Numbered from the stretch's first letter, positions 23,844 to 36,412 are shown. The stretch: 64,000 bases of DNA from Spisula solida (GCA_947247005.1 OX365952.1:7214501-7278500); one strand, 5' to 3'. Made by a program: numbers and translations. The notes: generated from the letters alone by a model not told the origin.

Positions 23844-24940
23844 TTTTCTGTAATATCGTTTTTAAAACATTAAAGGTGATATATTATTATGTTATACGTC
23901 CGTGGTCCCTCTCTTGAAATTATCAGTTTTTTACATGGTAAAAGATATGCCGACTTCAATTAAACACCATCAAAACCAACGATTCAATTAGCCACGTGTT
24001 AAATGTATGGAACGTGATAATTACACCAGTTTCCCCCTTATCACTTTTTAATTTAAATAAAAAGTAAAGTCAATAATTACGTCTTATTCATTTGATTTAA
24101 TTACTTCCCACCTCCACGATCTAAAGAATAATTAAAAACCTATATATCAATGCATACAAAACGTATTGAAAACATGCGTTAAATAAGAAGAAAATGAGTA
24201 AATAAAAATTTGAGTTGAAAATTAGGCTGTAAGGGGCTGTAAAATCTAAAAGGCTTTATTTTTCTTTTTTCTCAAAAATTCCACACAATACGAAACCCCA
24301 AAACAACCCACGTATAATAAACGACAAATTTGACAGTGACTACCCATTGTGATCTCTTCGGCCTTTATAGATCGGAGAAAAACGGAAATAGCCGATGTTT
24401 CACGGTATATATTATACTTAATGATTATGGAAACGCGTAATAGAACGCGCATTTCTTCATTTTCAAACTAAATTGGAAGCAATTTGTGCACTTGCAAATT
24501 TCTTAAAAAATATATTGTGATAATGCTTAGACATCATAGAATACTTCACGAGGTTATAAACAAATGTCACTTAAGTAAAAAGCAACTTTATAGCCTGTCA
24601 AAAACGCGATTTTGAGTATTTTGACAGTTTTCATATAGAGTTATATAGGAATGGTAGTCACTAACTTCAAACGAAAATGGAAGCAAAAAGTTAACGTACC
24701 ATATTAATAAAAATTATATTGAAATAAAGTGCAGAGAATGAAGATTACTTCACGAGGTTATAAAATTTTGTCATCTAATGTTATAAACAAGTTATTAGTG
24801 TTAAACCATACGGCTCCTATATAAATCTATAGTAAATCAGTGTATCGTAAAACGTTATCGATGTGATCGATTAGACGTTTTCAAGGGAGGCTACTTTGCC
24901 GATAACACCCGATAAGTTACAGAAATGTTCCGTATGTATC
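23844..24940. other. No gene seen; short direct repeats
   Basis: ACTTCACGAGGTTATAAA occurs at about 24543 and 24749, so a segment of about 206 bp may be an old tandem pair. A minus-strand frame at 24246-24452 has no support. Confidence 0.4.
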
Positions 24941-25085
24941 GGAGTTAACATCGGAGTTAACTTCTGCGAGAAGTACACTCGAACAATATTTTTTTGAGTT
25001 AACTTCTGAGTTAATACCTGAGTTAACTTCTGCCAGAAGTTCACTCGCAAATTATTTTTTGAGTTAACATTTGAGTTAACTCAAC
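24941..25085. repeat. GTTAAC-rich repeat block 2
   Basis: Same words as block 1: GGAGTTAACTTCTGCGAGAA, then TTGAGTTAACTTCTGAGTTA. It ends where sequence associated with the minus-strand LINE remnant begins. Confidence 0.8.
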
Positions 25086-25590
25086 TCCACCCAATTTATT
25101 TGTAATATAAGGCCACAAACATTTTGCTACGACAGATATCGTTCTACTTCGAGTAGAGTTTTATAATCCTTGTAATAGATTGCCTTTGTACTAGAGTCTA
25201 TATTTAAATGTAGAGTTTGCAAAGCACACTCTTTCAATCGAGTTCTAAACATGGACAAAAATTCACGTCATCACCAACGTCATTTGCTATCCAATCATAC
25301 CCAAACCCGTACTGGTATAGTAATGTCCTCACGTTTGTACACCACGTGTTGCGATCTGACATGTCTAGTTTACGTGACATTATATAACATTGCTTTAGGT
25401 TATTGATTATCTATTGTCAATTTTCAATAGAGTCAGCCAATACTTAACTCATTGTGACATATAATTCGCATACAATGGATACTCCACATTCTGACAATGC
25501 AAAGAAATTTGCAACATTCTTATTTAGCCCACAGAGCCGTTTGCAGAATCTAACATGTACTCTTTCTATACATGCGTATGGCTGGTTACC

Positions 25591-27330
25591 CTAGACCTGA
25601 GCAGAGTAACAAAGAATAGGTTGTACCATTGTATCAAATAGTCTGAAAGCTTCAAAAGGTGGAAAATATCCAAAGTATTTTTGACATTTCAGTATATAAA
25701 CAATGGATTTTGTGTCTTGTTTACATAAAACATCTAGCATAAATATCCAACAAAGTTTTGAAGTGAAATAAGCACCAATGTACTTGTAATATGGAACAAC
25801 TTCAATTGTTGAGTTTTTGTAATACCATTTCTCATACGAGCGTAGTGGGCCGCCATTTCTAAAAACCATTATCTTTGATTTGTCAACGTTCAAGCTCATT
25901 CCAGTAGCATCACAGAAGCGTTCAATATGTCTGATTTGTTGTTGTAATTTAATAGCAGTTTCTGCAACCCCAATAGTCATCCGCGAACATGAAACCCATC
26001 ACTTCATCGATAACATTAGTAATAGATATATCAGGCGCACATGTATCTTTTAAGTAAGCAATCAAGTCGTTTATGAATAACGAGAATATGATTGATGAAG
26101 TTACACATCCTTGTCTTGTACCAATATTACACTCGAAATACCTTGTCAAACAGTTACCGACATTTACACATGATTTAAACTGTGAATACATGGACCTGAA
26201 TATTCCAAGAATCTTACTATCTGGTGGTACACCTTTTCGTATCAAACTGTTCCATAGATTGGTATGCGTACATACATGAGTCGAATGCTTTGAAGAAGTA
26301 TATATAAAACACATATACTCGACCTCTACTTTTGGACATATACTTCTGAATAACAGCTTGTATATTGAAGATATTGTCTACAGTGGAATATTTCCTGACT
26401 TTCATCAATAATGTTATTTGCTTCGCACCATAACCTGAGCCTATTGCTCAATGTATGTATGTATGTCGCGTTTTGTTTCATCCCAGATGAATTTATCAAA
26501 GTTAATTACATCTTCTTGTAATATAGTTTCATCAAAAGTTTGTTCATTGGTACACCTAATAGAGCACATCAACGGGAAATGGTCGGAAAAGTCATTCTCT
26601 CCAATACTGAAGTCAATAATGTATTCAAATAATTCTGTTGACACCAACATATAATCAACTGTACTTTTACCATCATTTGCAACACACGTTAATTCGCCGT
26701 TAGTATCACCCGGAAACCTACCATTCAACATAATATTATGTACATCGTACGGACAAGGTCTATTAGTGAATGGCCAAAACGATTTGAATTTGTACCTTTG
26801 TAGCCCTTTTTTAGACTTACATAGAGTCAACATTGTCATTTTCAATATAACCGTTTAGATCTTTCACCCTGTCATTTAGGTCTGCAGCAAGCATTCTATT
26901 AACATCTGATAAGTCTGACAGAACTAATTTATCACTCAAAATGTCAATACCATTCTCATTGTTATGCGTATAAATAACTGAGCGTTCTGGCGACACTTAT
27001 GTAAATATTGCAGCAGTGTCTTTTGAAGATGGGATAAGCTGTTTGTTTATATGGAGGACAACACAGTCCATTAACTGGTTATATATACGATGTATTAACT
27101 TACGCTGAACAATATAGTCTTTTATAAGTACTAGAACACCACCTGACCTACGTTTATTACCGACTTTTGGCTGCCGATAAGATTCGAACATTGTAAAACA
27201 AATGATGAGTTTATCAAATTCATGCTCTGAAGATTGCCACGTTTCGTATAATGCAATAATGTTGTATTATTTAATAAAGTTTAAAACATTTGCATCATTT
27301 TCAAACTTCTTTAGTCCTCGTACATTGTAT
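25591..27330 (-). pseudogene. LINE ORF2 remnant: endonuclease and reverse transcriptase
   Basis: Endonuclease pieces run from about 27330: IIALYETWQSSEHEF, then KRRSGGVLVLIKDYI (27191-26997), then GKSTVDYMLVSTEL and FSDHFPLM (26845-26441), the substrate-side and SDH motifs of APE-like nucleases. Reverse transcriptase follows with GTRQGCVTSSIIFSLFINDL and FMFADD (26314-25949). The FADD box is present but the following frame is shifted. Then come CDATGMSLNVDKSKIMVFRN and YKYIGAYFTSKLCW (25980-25591). The finger part of the reverse transcriptase is missing, consistent with a deletion near 26.4 kb. No C-terminal zinc knuckle is attached. Confidence 0.75.
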
Positions 27331-27397
27331 GAACATATATATAATTATATATATTATATGTTGTTGTGTATTTCGGGCTTCGGCCTACCTCCTATTT

Positions 27398-28349
27398 CTA
27401 AACTTTGACTGGCACTTTCTCACTTTCATCATATTCATACACATCATCGCCAACTACTTGTCTATCATGTCTGAAATACGCAGTTTTATCTTCATCGAGA
27501 CTTTGCTTTAACAGTGGATATAACTCAGTACGAAGACGCGATATGCGTTGTGGCAAATCTTCACCTACTCTAATTTCAAGGTCTTCATTTCTGCGTTTCT
27601 CTCTATATGCTTTCATTACTTCCTCTCTATGTTTATATCTGTAGAATCGCGCTAATATATGTATGTGGCCATTTCTACTCCTCAGACGCGTAACACTATT
27701 CAACATTGTCTGATTCCACACCGAGTGTATCCGACATAAACGTTCTCAACTTGTCTTCACATTCAGAAGATGTTTCTTGAGCATTATCTTCGAGTCAGTA
27801 GAACTTTAGATTTTGCTTTTTGCTACCAATTTCTAAACGTTCTTGTTGCAGCTGGTTTCTACTGATCGTTTCTTCTACTTCTTTCAGATTGACAGAGAGC
27901 GTTTCAACCTTTGAAGTTAAAGTTTTGTTCTGTTTCTTTAGTTCGGCATTGTCTTTCTTTAATTCCCCAACGGTCTTTTCCATTCTATCGAACTTGTTGT
28001 TCATTGATTTGACTTCTCTATGAACGAGGATTGAAGTGGTATCAATATCATTTCTATCTACGTCATTATCATCACTTTCATATTCCAGATCTAGAAAGCT
28101 ACCACCTGGTGCTTGAAGCCATGCACTCAGACTACCTTGGCTGGCTGCAAAAGCTGGTCTATTAGATCTAGTAGACCTGGTTTGAACCATTTCATGTCGA
28201 GGATCATTTTCTGGGACTTCTTCTATTAAGCTACGGCGGCCTCGACTTTGCGGTGATGATTTACCCCTGCCTGTAGGTGGGCCAGGATTTGATTCAAACC
28301 CTTCAGTCAAAAGTAGGGAGAATAAAACTAGTCGGATCAACAATGACAT
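27398..28349 (-). pseudogene. LINE ORF1 with N-terminal 2A-like motif
   Basis: A true ATG at 28349 starts 184 open codons. Residues 3-14 are strongly hydrophobic, and residues 16-25 read EGFESNPGPP, matching the ExNPGP core of 2A ribosome-skipping peptides. 2A-like sequences at the N-terminus of ORF1 are known in several invertebrate non-LTR retrotransposons. A long coiled coil follows (about residues 112-175, MNNKFDRMEKTVGELKKDN onwards). A TGA interrupts at about 27793, a TAG lies nearer 27700, and after a frame change the C-terminal RNA-binding part continues (27721-27398, RVGEDLPQRISRLRTELYP). The 2A match is non-canonical at the Asp position (Gly-Phe in place of Asp-Val/Ile). Confidence 0.75.
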
Positions 28350-28375
28350 GTGTTTGGTTTTTAGTGTCCTTATAT

Positions 28376-28455
28376 ATCTGAGTTAACATCTGCGTTAACT
28401 TCTGTTAGAAGTTCACTCGAAAAAAAGTTCGAGTTAACTTCTGAGTTAACATCTA
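28376..28455. repeat. GTTAAC-rich repeat block 3
   Basis: TCTGAGTTAACATCTGCGTT and CGAGTTAACTTCTGAGTTAA resume here, immediately 5' of the minus-strand LINE. Blocks 2 and 3 may be one block split by the LINE. Confidence 0.75.
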
Positions 28456-28934
28456 ACAGCTAACTGCCAACTTCACAGACCTAATTGTCTTCCCCAAAGT
28501 TTCACCTAACATGTATGGTAATTAATACATATGATACGACAATGTACAATCACATCAGCACATAATGCCCAGGAAGACATTTGGTGGTTCAAGTCGTTCA
28601 AGTCGTTCAAGTAGCAATCCAACTCAAGTACTCTATCTTGATAAACGTGTCTCATGTCAGGGACGTAACTTCCTATAGGTCATATATGCCGCGGCCTACA
28701 CTTTTACCAGGCAGTCGAAAAAATAAAAATGCCAAAAATGCAATAAAAATCAATGCGGGTATGGGGTATAGGAGTGGGTAATCGCTAAGCGGCATCCATA
28801 TAACCGAGTCATCCATATAACGTAGGTTACGGTAATTTTCGTAACTCCGCCTATAACTGGCAGAGGGGCACGGCTAAAAGACATGCCTTTGGACTACAAT
28901 TACTAGACTCTAGCTGTTCCAACCACGTGTAAGG
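28456..28934. other. No gene seen
   Basis: Contains a short GTTCAAGTC triplication near 28588 and a G+C-richer stretch before the minisatellite. No gene. Confidence 0.4.
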
Positions 28935-30090
28935 AAGGCATCAATAGAATGTAGGTTTATTCTTTGTGGTTTATATTGATATAATATCAAAGTTAGGGTG
29001 GTATCTACAGAATGAAGGTTTATTCTATGTTGTATATAGTGTTGTTATAGACATGTTAGAGCGGCATCTAAAGAATGTAGGTTTGTTCTATGTTGTATGT
29101 AGGGTTGTTATAGGCATGTTAGGGCAGCATACATAGAATATAGGTTTATTCTATGTTGTATGAAGTGTTGTTATAGGCATGTTAAAGCGGCATATATTGA
29201 ATGTAAGTTTATTCTATGTTGTATGTAGTGTTGTTATGGACATGTTGGGCGGCATCTACAGAATGTAGGTTTGTATTCTATGGTGTATATAGTGTTGTTA
29301 TAGGCATGCTAGGGCGGCATTTATAAAATATAGGTTTTTTCTTTGTTGTATTAGGTGTTGTTATAAAAGATGGGGCGATGTTAATAGTGTTGTTATAGGC
29401 TTGTTAAGACGGTATCCATAGAATGTAGTGTTATTCTTTGTTGTATGTAGTGTTGTTTTAGGCATGTTAAAGCGGCATCTATAGAATGTAGGTTTATTCT
29501 ATGTTGTATGCAGTGTTGTTATAGGCATGTTAGGGACCCGTTTATAGAATGTAGATTTATTCTATTTTGTGTGTAGTGTTGTTATAGACATGTTAGGTGG
29601 GCATCTATTGAATGTACGTTTATTCTACATTGTATGTAGTGTTGTTATAGGCATGCTAGGACGGCATCTATAGAACGTAGGTTTATTCTATGATGTTTGT
29701 AGTTTTGTTATAGACAGGTTAGGTCGGCAACTATTGAATGTAGGTTTACTTTATGTTGCAATAAGTGTTGTTATAGACATGTTAGCGCGGCATCCATAGA
29801 ATGCAGGGTTCTTCTTTGTTGCATTTGGAATTGTTATAGACATGTCAGCGCGGCATTTATGGAATGTGGGTTTATTATATGTTGTATATATTGTTGTTAT
29901 TTGTATCTTAAGGCGGTATCCATAGAACCTATGTTTTATTCTATGTTTAATATAGGGCGATATCCATAGAACGTAGCTATATTCTATGTTAAATAAAGTT
30001 TTGCTAGAGGAACTTTAAGGCGGTATCCATAGAACGTAGGTTCTTTCTATGTTCAATATAGTGTTGTTATAAGTATGTTATGGCGGTATC
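28935..30090 (-). repeat. 63-bp minisatellite, left arm (inverted)
   Basis: About 18 diverged units of about 63 bp follow one another. In plus sense they read GTAGGTTTATTCTATGTTGT...GTGTTGTTATAGGCATGTTA...GGCGGCATCTATAGAAT, which is the reverse complement of the unit in the right arm. Some units are truncated, for example near 29370 and 29945. The orientation changes at 30090/30091. Confidence 0.85.
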
Positions 30091-33000
30091 AACCTATATG
30101 CTATGGATGCCGCGCTTATATGTCTATAGCAACATTATTTACAACATTGAATATACCTACATTAGATGATACGGCCCTAACATACTTATAATAACACTAT
30201 ATTAAACATAGAATAAACCTACGTTCTATGGATACCACCTTAAAGTACCTTTAGCAACACTTTATTGAACATAGAATAAACCTACGTTCTATGGATACCA
30301 CCTTAAAGTACCTTTAGCAACACTTTATTGAACATAGAATATACCTACGTTCTATGGATACCGCCCTATATTGAACATAGAATAAACCCTACGTTCTATG
30401 GATACCGCCTTAAGATACCAATAACAACAGTATATACAACATATAATAAACCTTCATTCTATAGATGCCGCGCTAACATGTCTATAACAACACTATATGC
30501 ATCAAAGAAGAACGCTTCATTCTATCGATGCCATACTAACATGTCTATAACAACACTTAATACAACAAAGAATAAACCTACATTCTATAGATGCCGCGCT
30601 AAAATGTCTATAAGAACACCATATTGAACATAGAATAAAACTAAGTTCTATGGATACCGCCTGAAGATACCAATAACAACACTGTATACAACATAGAACA
30701 AACCTGCATTCTATAGATGCCGCGCTAACATGTCCATAAGAACACTAAATTTAACATAGAATAAAACATACGTTCTATGGATACCGCCTGAAGATACCAA
30801 TTACAAAGAATAAACCTACATTCTATGGATGCCGTGCTAACATGTCTATAACAAAACTTAATAGACCATAGAATAAACCTACATTCTATAGATGCCTCGC
30901 TAACATGCCAATAAGAAGACTATATTGAACATAGAACAAATCTAAAGTCTATAGATACCGCCTGAAAATACCAATAACAACACTGTATACAACATAGAAT
31001 AAACCTACATTATATGGATGTCGTGCTAACATGTCTATTACAACACTATTTGCATCAAAGAAGAACCCTACATTGTATGGATGCCGTGCTAACATGTCTA
31101 TAACAACACTTAAAAGAACATAGAATAAACCTACATTCTATAGAGGCCGCGTTAACGTGTCCATAAGAACACTAAATTGAACATAGAATAAAACCTACGT
31201 TCTATGGATACCGCCTGAAGATACCAATAACAAAGAATAAACCTACATTCTATGGATGCCGCGCTTATGTGTCTATAGCAACATTATTTACAACATTGAA
31301 TATACCTACATTAGATGGATACCGCCATAACATACTTATAACAACACTATATTGAACATAGAAAAAACCTACGTTCTATGGATACCGCCTTAAAGTTCCT
31401 CTAGCAACACTTTATTGAACATAGAATATACCTACGTTCTATGGATACCGCCCTATATTGAACATAGAATAAAACGTATGTTCTATGGGTAACCGCCTTA
31501 AGATACCAATAACAACAGTATATACAACATATAATAAACCTACATTCTATAGATGCCGCGATGACATGTCTATAACAATTCCAAATGCAACAAAGACGAA
31601 CCCTGCATTCTATGGATGCCGCGTTAACAAGTCAATAACAACACTTATTACAACATAGAATAAAGCTACATTCCATAGATGCGCGCTAACATGTCCATAA
31701 AGAACACTATATGCAACAAAGAATAAACCTACATTCTATGGATGCGCAATTATATGTATATAGCAACATTATTTACAACATTGAATATACCTATATTAGA
31801 TGGATACCGCCCTAACATACCTATAACAACACTATATTGAACATAGAATAAACCTAGGTTCTATGGATACCGCCTTTAAGTACCTCCAGCAACACTTTAT
31901 AGAACATAGAATATACCTACGTTCTATGGATACCGCCCTATATTGAACATAGAAAAAAAACTACGTTCTATAGATACCGCCCTATATTGAACATAGAATA
32001 AACCTACATTCTATAGATGCCTCGCTAATATGCCCATAAGAGCACTATATTGAACATAGAATAAAACTAAAGTCTATGGAAACCGCCTGAAGATACCAAT
32101 ACCACACTGTATACAACATAGAATAAACCTACATTATAATATGGATGTCGTGCTAACATGTCTATTACAACACTATTTGCATCAATGAAGAACCCTACAT
32201 TGTATGGATGCCGTGCTAACATGTCTATAACAACACTTAATAGAACATTGAATAAACCTACATTCTATAGATGCCGCGTTAACATGTCCATAAGAACACT
32301 AAATTGAACATAGAATAAAACCTACGTCGTATGGATACCGCCGGAAGATACCAATAACAAAGAATAAACCTACATTCTATGGATGCCGCGCTTATGTGTC
32401 TATAGCAACATTATTTACAACATTGAATATACCTACATTACATGGATACCGCCATAACATACTTATAACAACACTATATTGAACATAGAAAAAACCTACG
32501 TTCTATGGATACCGCCTTAAAGTTCCTCTAGCAACACTTTATTGAACATAGAATATACCTACGTTCTATGGATACCGCCCTATATTGAACATAGAATAAA
32601 ACGTATGTTCTATGGATACCGCCTTAAGATACCAATAACAACAGTATATACAACATATAATAAACCTACATTCTATAGATGCCGCGATGACATGTCTATA
32701 ACAATTCCAAATGCAACGAAGACGAACCCTGCATTCTATGGATGCCGCGCTAACATGTCAATAAGAACACTTATTACAACATAGAATAAAGCTACATTCC
32801 ATAGATGCGCGCTAACATGTCCATAAAGAACACTATATGCAACAAAGAATAAACCTACATTCTATGGATGCGGCACTTATATGTATATAACAACATTATT
32901 TACAACATTGAATATACCTATATTAGATGGATACTGCCCTAACATACCTATAACAACACTATATTGAACATAGAATAAACCTAGGTTCTATGGATACCGC

Positions 33001-33856
33001 CTTAAAGTACCTCCAGCAACACTTTATTGCACATAGAATATACCTACGTTCTATGGACACCGCCCTATATTGAACATAGAATAAAACCTACGTTCTATGG
33101 ATACCACCTGAAGATACCAATAACAACACTATATACAACATAGAATAAACCTACATTATATGGATATCGTGCTAACATGTCTATAACAACACTACGTACA
33201 ACATATAATAAACCTACGTTCTATAGATGCCTCGCTAACATGTCTATAACAATTCTAAATGCAACAAAGAAGAACCCTACATTCTATGGATGCCGCGCTA
33301 ACATGTCGATACCAACACTTAATACAACATAGAATGAACCTACATTCTATAGATGTCGCGCTAACATGTCCATAAGAACACTATATGCTACAAAGAATAA
33401 ACCTACATTCTATGGATGCCGCGATTATATGTCTATAGCAACATTATTTAAAACATTAAATATACATACATTAGATGGATACCGCCCTAACCTACTTCTA
33501 ACAACACTAAATTGAACATAGAATAAACCTAAGTTGTATGGATACCGCCTTAAAGTACCTCCAGCAACACTTTATTGAACATAGAATATACCTACTTTCT
33601 ATGGATACCGCCCTATATTGAACAAAGAATAAAACCTATGTTCTATGGATACCGCCTTAAGATACCAATAACAACACTATATACAACATAGAATAAACCT
33701 ACATTAGATGGATACCGCTCTAACATACTTATAACAACACTATATTGAACATAGAATAAACCTACGTTCTATGGATACCGCCTTAAAGTACCTCCAGCAA
33801 CACTTTATTGAACATAGAATATACCTACGTTCTATGGATACCGCCCTATATTGAAC
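30091..33856 (+). repeat. 63-bp minisatellite, right arm
   Basis: About 60 units in the opposite orientation to the left arm. Each has ATTCTATGGATGCCGCGCTA, then ACATGTCTATAACAACACTT, then ACAACATAGAATAAACCTAC. CATAGAAT and ATTCTATG around an 8-base spacer give each unit an 8-bp hairpin. Two unit classes (GATGCCGCGCTAACATG and GATACCGCCTTAAGATACC) alternate. A higher-order period of about 1127 bp is visible: 31324 matches 32451, and 31738 matches 32868. The part from 31432 onward is also in the 10.7-kb duplication. Confidence 0.9.
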
Positions 33857-34512
33857 GTTTGAATGTTTAATGATTTTCTTTATAAAGCACTTACATTCCA
33901 AAGTGTCTATTATTCAGCAAACTTCCTGACAGACACAATCAACAAAACCAATCACCATATAGGAAGTATCATGTTTATACACAGGGGTATTCATATACTC
34001 GCACATGTGTGCGCCAGCAAGCTATTGGTGAATGGCAGGTTTTTATTGTTCAGTCTTTCAACAGACTGCCGGTTGATACTTTGCATAATTATGCATAGGT
34101 GATCTTATTCCAAAAATGTACATAATGCTTGTGTCCACCAGCTAACTATTGTGAATGGCAGGTTTTTATTGTGCATTAATCCAACAGACTGCCAGTTGGT
34201 ACATTGCATTTTTTCAATAGAACTTCTCCCAAAGCACAATATTGCACTTGTCCAAATTATTGTTTGGTGCTGGAGACAAAATATAACTGTGTAGAATGTT
34301 AGCGATGTTCGTATAATGGATTCACGATTTTAATACAAAAACTAATACATATAGGCAAAACAAACTACATAGAGAATAAAAGGTTAGTGACGTGGACGTG
34401 TAAGTTAAAAATGATATTCAGGCCGTAGACAAAATCGCAGACATCCAGACATATCACATATATCACAGGGAGGCAATACGAGACTTCTACGGCTGTCCCA
34501 CGCGTCGGAATA
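33857..34512. repeat. Flank with an old 122-bp tandem pair
   Basis: GAATGGCAGGTTTTTATTG recurs at about 34030 and 34152 along with CAACAGACTGCC, showing two diverged units of about 122 bp. A weaker relative (GCGAATGCAATGTTTTTTATTG) is at about 58916. No gene seen; in minus sense this is 3' flank of the duplicated terminal exons. Confidence 0.55.
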
Positions 34513-34703
<191 letters not shown>

Positions 34704-34942
34704 GTAGTAGAAATATAGATGTAACGGTCACACAGTTAATTGCACGGCAATTCGAAGAAAGTATTGACGTGTCGAGAATTGGGTTTGCGACTTGTGGCGC
34801 CAATATGCCGTACTGCGATCGTAGGTTTGTCCTATTACGGCAGTCACACGAAACACCAGCGAGCGTAGACATGTGTACGTGAACGGCTGTCACAAGGCTG
34901 GTGTGACGCAGGATTTACTAGGACATTTAAATATAGACACGT

Positions 34943-35301
34943 CTACGGTATTACACTGATGGATTGTTTCCTTCCTCTTATTGTCATTATAACTCTGTCT
35001 GCATCAACAATAAGAACCAAACACACTACAATTGCTAAACACGCCACGCCTACAGTGCATCCCATTGTCTTGGCCGATACCCGTTTATCTTCGACACTGA
35101 TCAAACTTCGCTCGCTCCTAGATGTAGTCTTAGCATTCACTGTCATGTCAGTAAGAAGGTGTTCGAATGATGGTTCCGTTAATACAGCTCCTGGATCCAC
35201 CAGAATACAGCAAATACTTGATTTACATGATTCACAGTTCGATACAGTGACAGCAACCTTGCCATCTATCATAGCAGACAAACACGATCCATCCCGTCGT
35301 C
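34943..35301 (-). CDS. Orphan copy: receptor terminal exon (membrane span)
   Basis: Identical in translation to the exon at 45663-46021 of the lectin-like receptor gene. The acceptor TTTTGTTCTTTGCAG precedes 119 codons including a TAG stop. It carries the second half of a CTLD (CLSAMIDGKVAV, SNCESCKSSICCI), a Ser/Lys stalk, a membrane span of about 18 residues (CTVGVACLAIVVCLVLIV) and a 20-residue basic tail. With the exon at 41415-41597 it forms a two-exon 3' module lacking the signal peptide and other domains. It could be an alternative last exon of the big gene or a dead copy. Confidence 0.6.
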
Positions 35302-36110
35302 CTGCAAAGAACAAAATATGGAAAACATTATCTGTATAATCCATTTAAGGTCTGGTGACAGTGACGTAGCCTATTATGTGTACACATAATATTAAAACCA
35401 TTGTCTGAATAGGTAGTGCGAATATAGTTTGTTATCTCAGCATTGAAATTATGGCTGCCTGTTTTAGCCTTTATATTTGGTTGTACACCATAATAGTGGA
35501 CCCGACCGCTGCGTCACTGTATTTTTACCCTGACTGGAATATACATTGTATTTACAATGTCATAAAGGATCAGGCTTAAACTCAATCCTGTTTTTGCTAT
35601 CTTTTGAAAGTATTTTGAAGTTAAGTAATATATTTTCCTGAGCTTGTACAGACTACCTAAATATCTTCTAGATAACAGACCACGAACATTGACAACATTT
35701 TTTTTCTTACAAAAAAGGGATTTCTTGTATTTGAGACTGAAACTGATCTCAGACATTTAGGATCACGCTCGAAAACCCAGCTTCAATTTATTCAGTACAA
35801 TATTTCTGTAACAATGTATTAAAACTTATGTTTTGTCTTTGAAATGATGGATATTTCAATAATGTTTCCTCTGCATACAAGAAATCGTCTTTAGATTAAC
35901 ATATTTTCTGTATACGAAATAATATACATTGAGCTTGAGTGAGCTCCTGAAAACCGAATACAGTATTTCCACACTATAGATAAGTCATCTCCAGCAGGCT
36001 ACGGTGTAATCATGTTTGTTTTGACAGTTCAAAAGCTGCATTAATAGAATTCCTATTTCTATCCAACCTAATTTGAATAGTTTAGCGCGAATAATGTGTT
36101 GTGTACATCA
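35302..36110. other. Intron of the orphan module, unit 1
   Basis: AT-rich intron between the acceptor at 35301 and the MITE. The minus-strand frame 35514-35756 lacks splice support. The same holds for 46022-46830 in unit 2. Confidence 0.5.
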
Positions 36111-36335
36111 TTAAGCCTAGGTCCCACTGAGCAATTTTTGCCTCGGCGATGTACTACCGGTTTAAATTAATGAGTTATCAGGTTATCGGGAACTGGTCAA
36201 TCGTGGTCTAGGGAAGCTTAAGGGAAGTCATGAGACAATTTGTGATATCGGAAGGAATTGTGATGAATCGAGTTGCATCGATAGACATCGGGAGAACATC
36301 GCCGATGTGGAATCCTCAGTGGGACCTAGGCTTAA
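36111..36335. mobile_element. piggyBac-type MITE with TTAA ends, unit 1
   Basis: The element is bounded by TTAA and perfect inverted repeats of 17 bp (GCCTAGGTCCCACTGAG and its inverse at 36315-36331). TTAA at both edges is the signature of piggyBac-type insertion. It is 225 bp and non-coding. A related 226-bp copy is at 60725-60950 and degenerate relatives lie at 9646-10510. Confidence 0.8.
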
Positions 36336-36412
36336 AATAAATAAAAGCGTTGCACAACTAAGTAAGAGTCAGTTGTTCTTACTTTCGATTTTACCCCGTC
36401 TAGATTCGTTGC

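Larger units (their letters stand above)
25100..28355 (-). mobile_element. Decayed APE-type LINE with 2A-like ORF1
   Basis: In minus-strand order there are an ORF1 with coiled coil, an apurinic-type endonuclease, a reverse transcriptase with a missing N-terminal part, and the region after the catalytic core. The 5' end lies just inside GTTAAC block 3 and the 3' limit, near block 2, is uncertain. Multiple stops, frameshifts and at least one internal deletion (near 26410-26440) make it inactive. Motif style is CR1/L2-like; the clade is not proven. Confidence 0.7.

Noticed and set aside
30328..30627. Open frames with 21-residue repeats in the minisatellite
   Set aside because: They follow from a unit length divisible by three and are broken in most of the array; no start or splice context supports translation. 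The same applies at 32542-32784 and 43242-43484.
28935..33856. CRISPR-like array of hairpin repeats
   Set aside because: Units are contiguous and diverged, with no unique spacers, no cas genes and a clearly eukaryotic setting.
34959..35339. Plus-strand 126-codon frame overlapping the receptor exon
   Set aside because: Shadow of the minus-strand exon, which has the acceptor, CTLD cysteines and membrane span. The same applies at 45679-46059.
35514..35756. Basic 80-codon minus-strand frame in the receptor intron as an alternative tail exon
   Set aside because: No suitable splice signals; composition is explained by AT-rich intron. The copy at 46234-46476 is the same.
36307..36412. ATG start of the LINE ORF1 frame
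   Set aside because: This part lies outside the element defined by the target duplication and covers the MITE end, so the start is a chance fusion.
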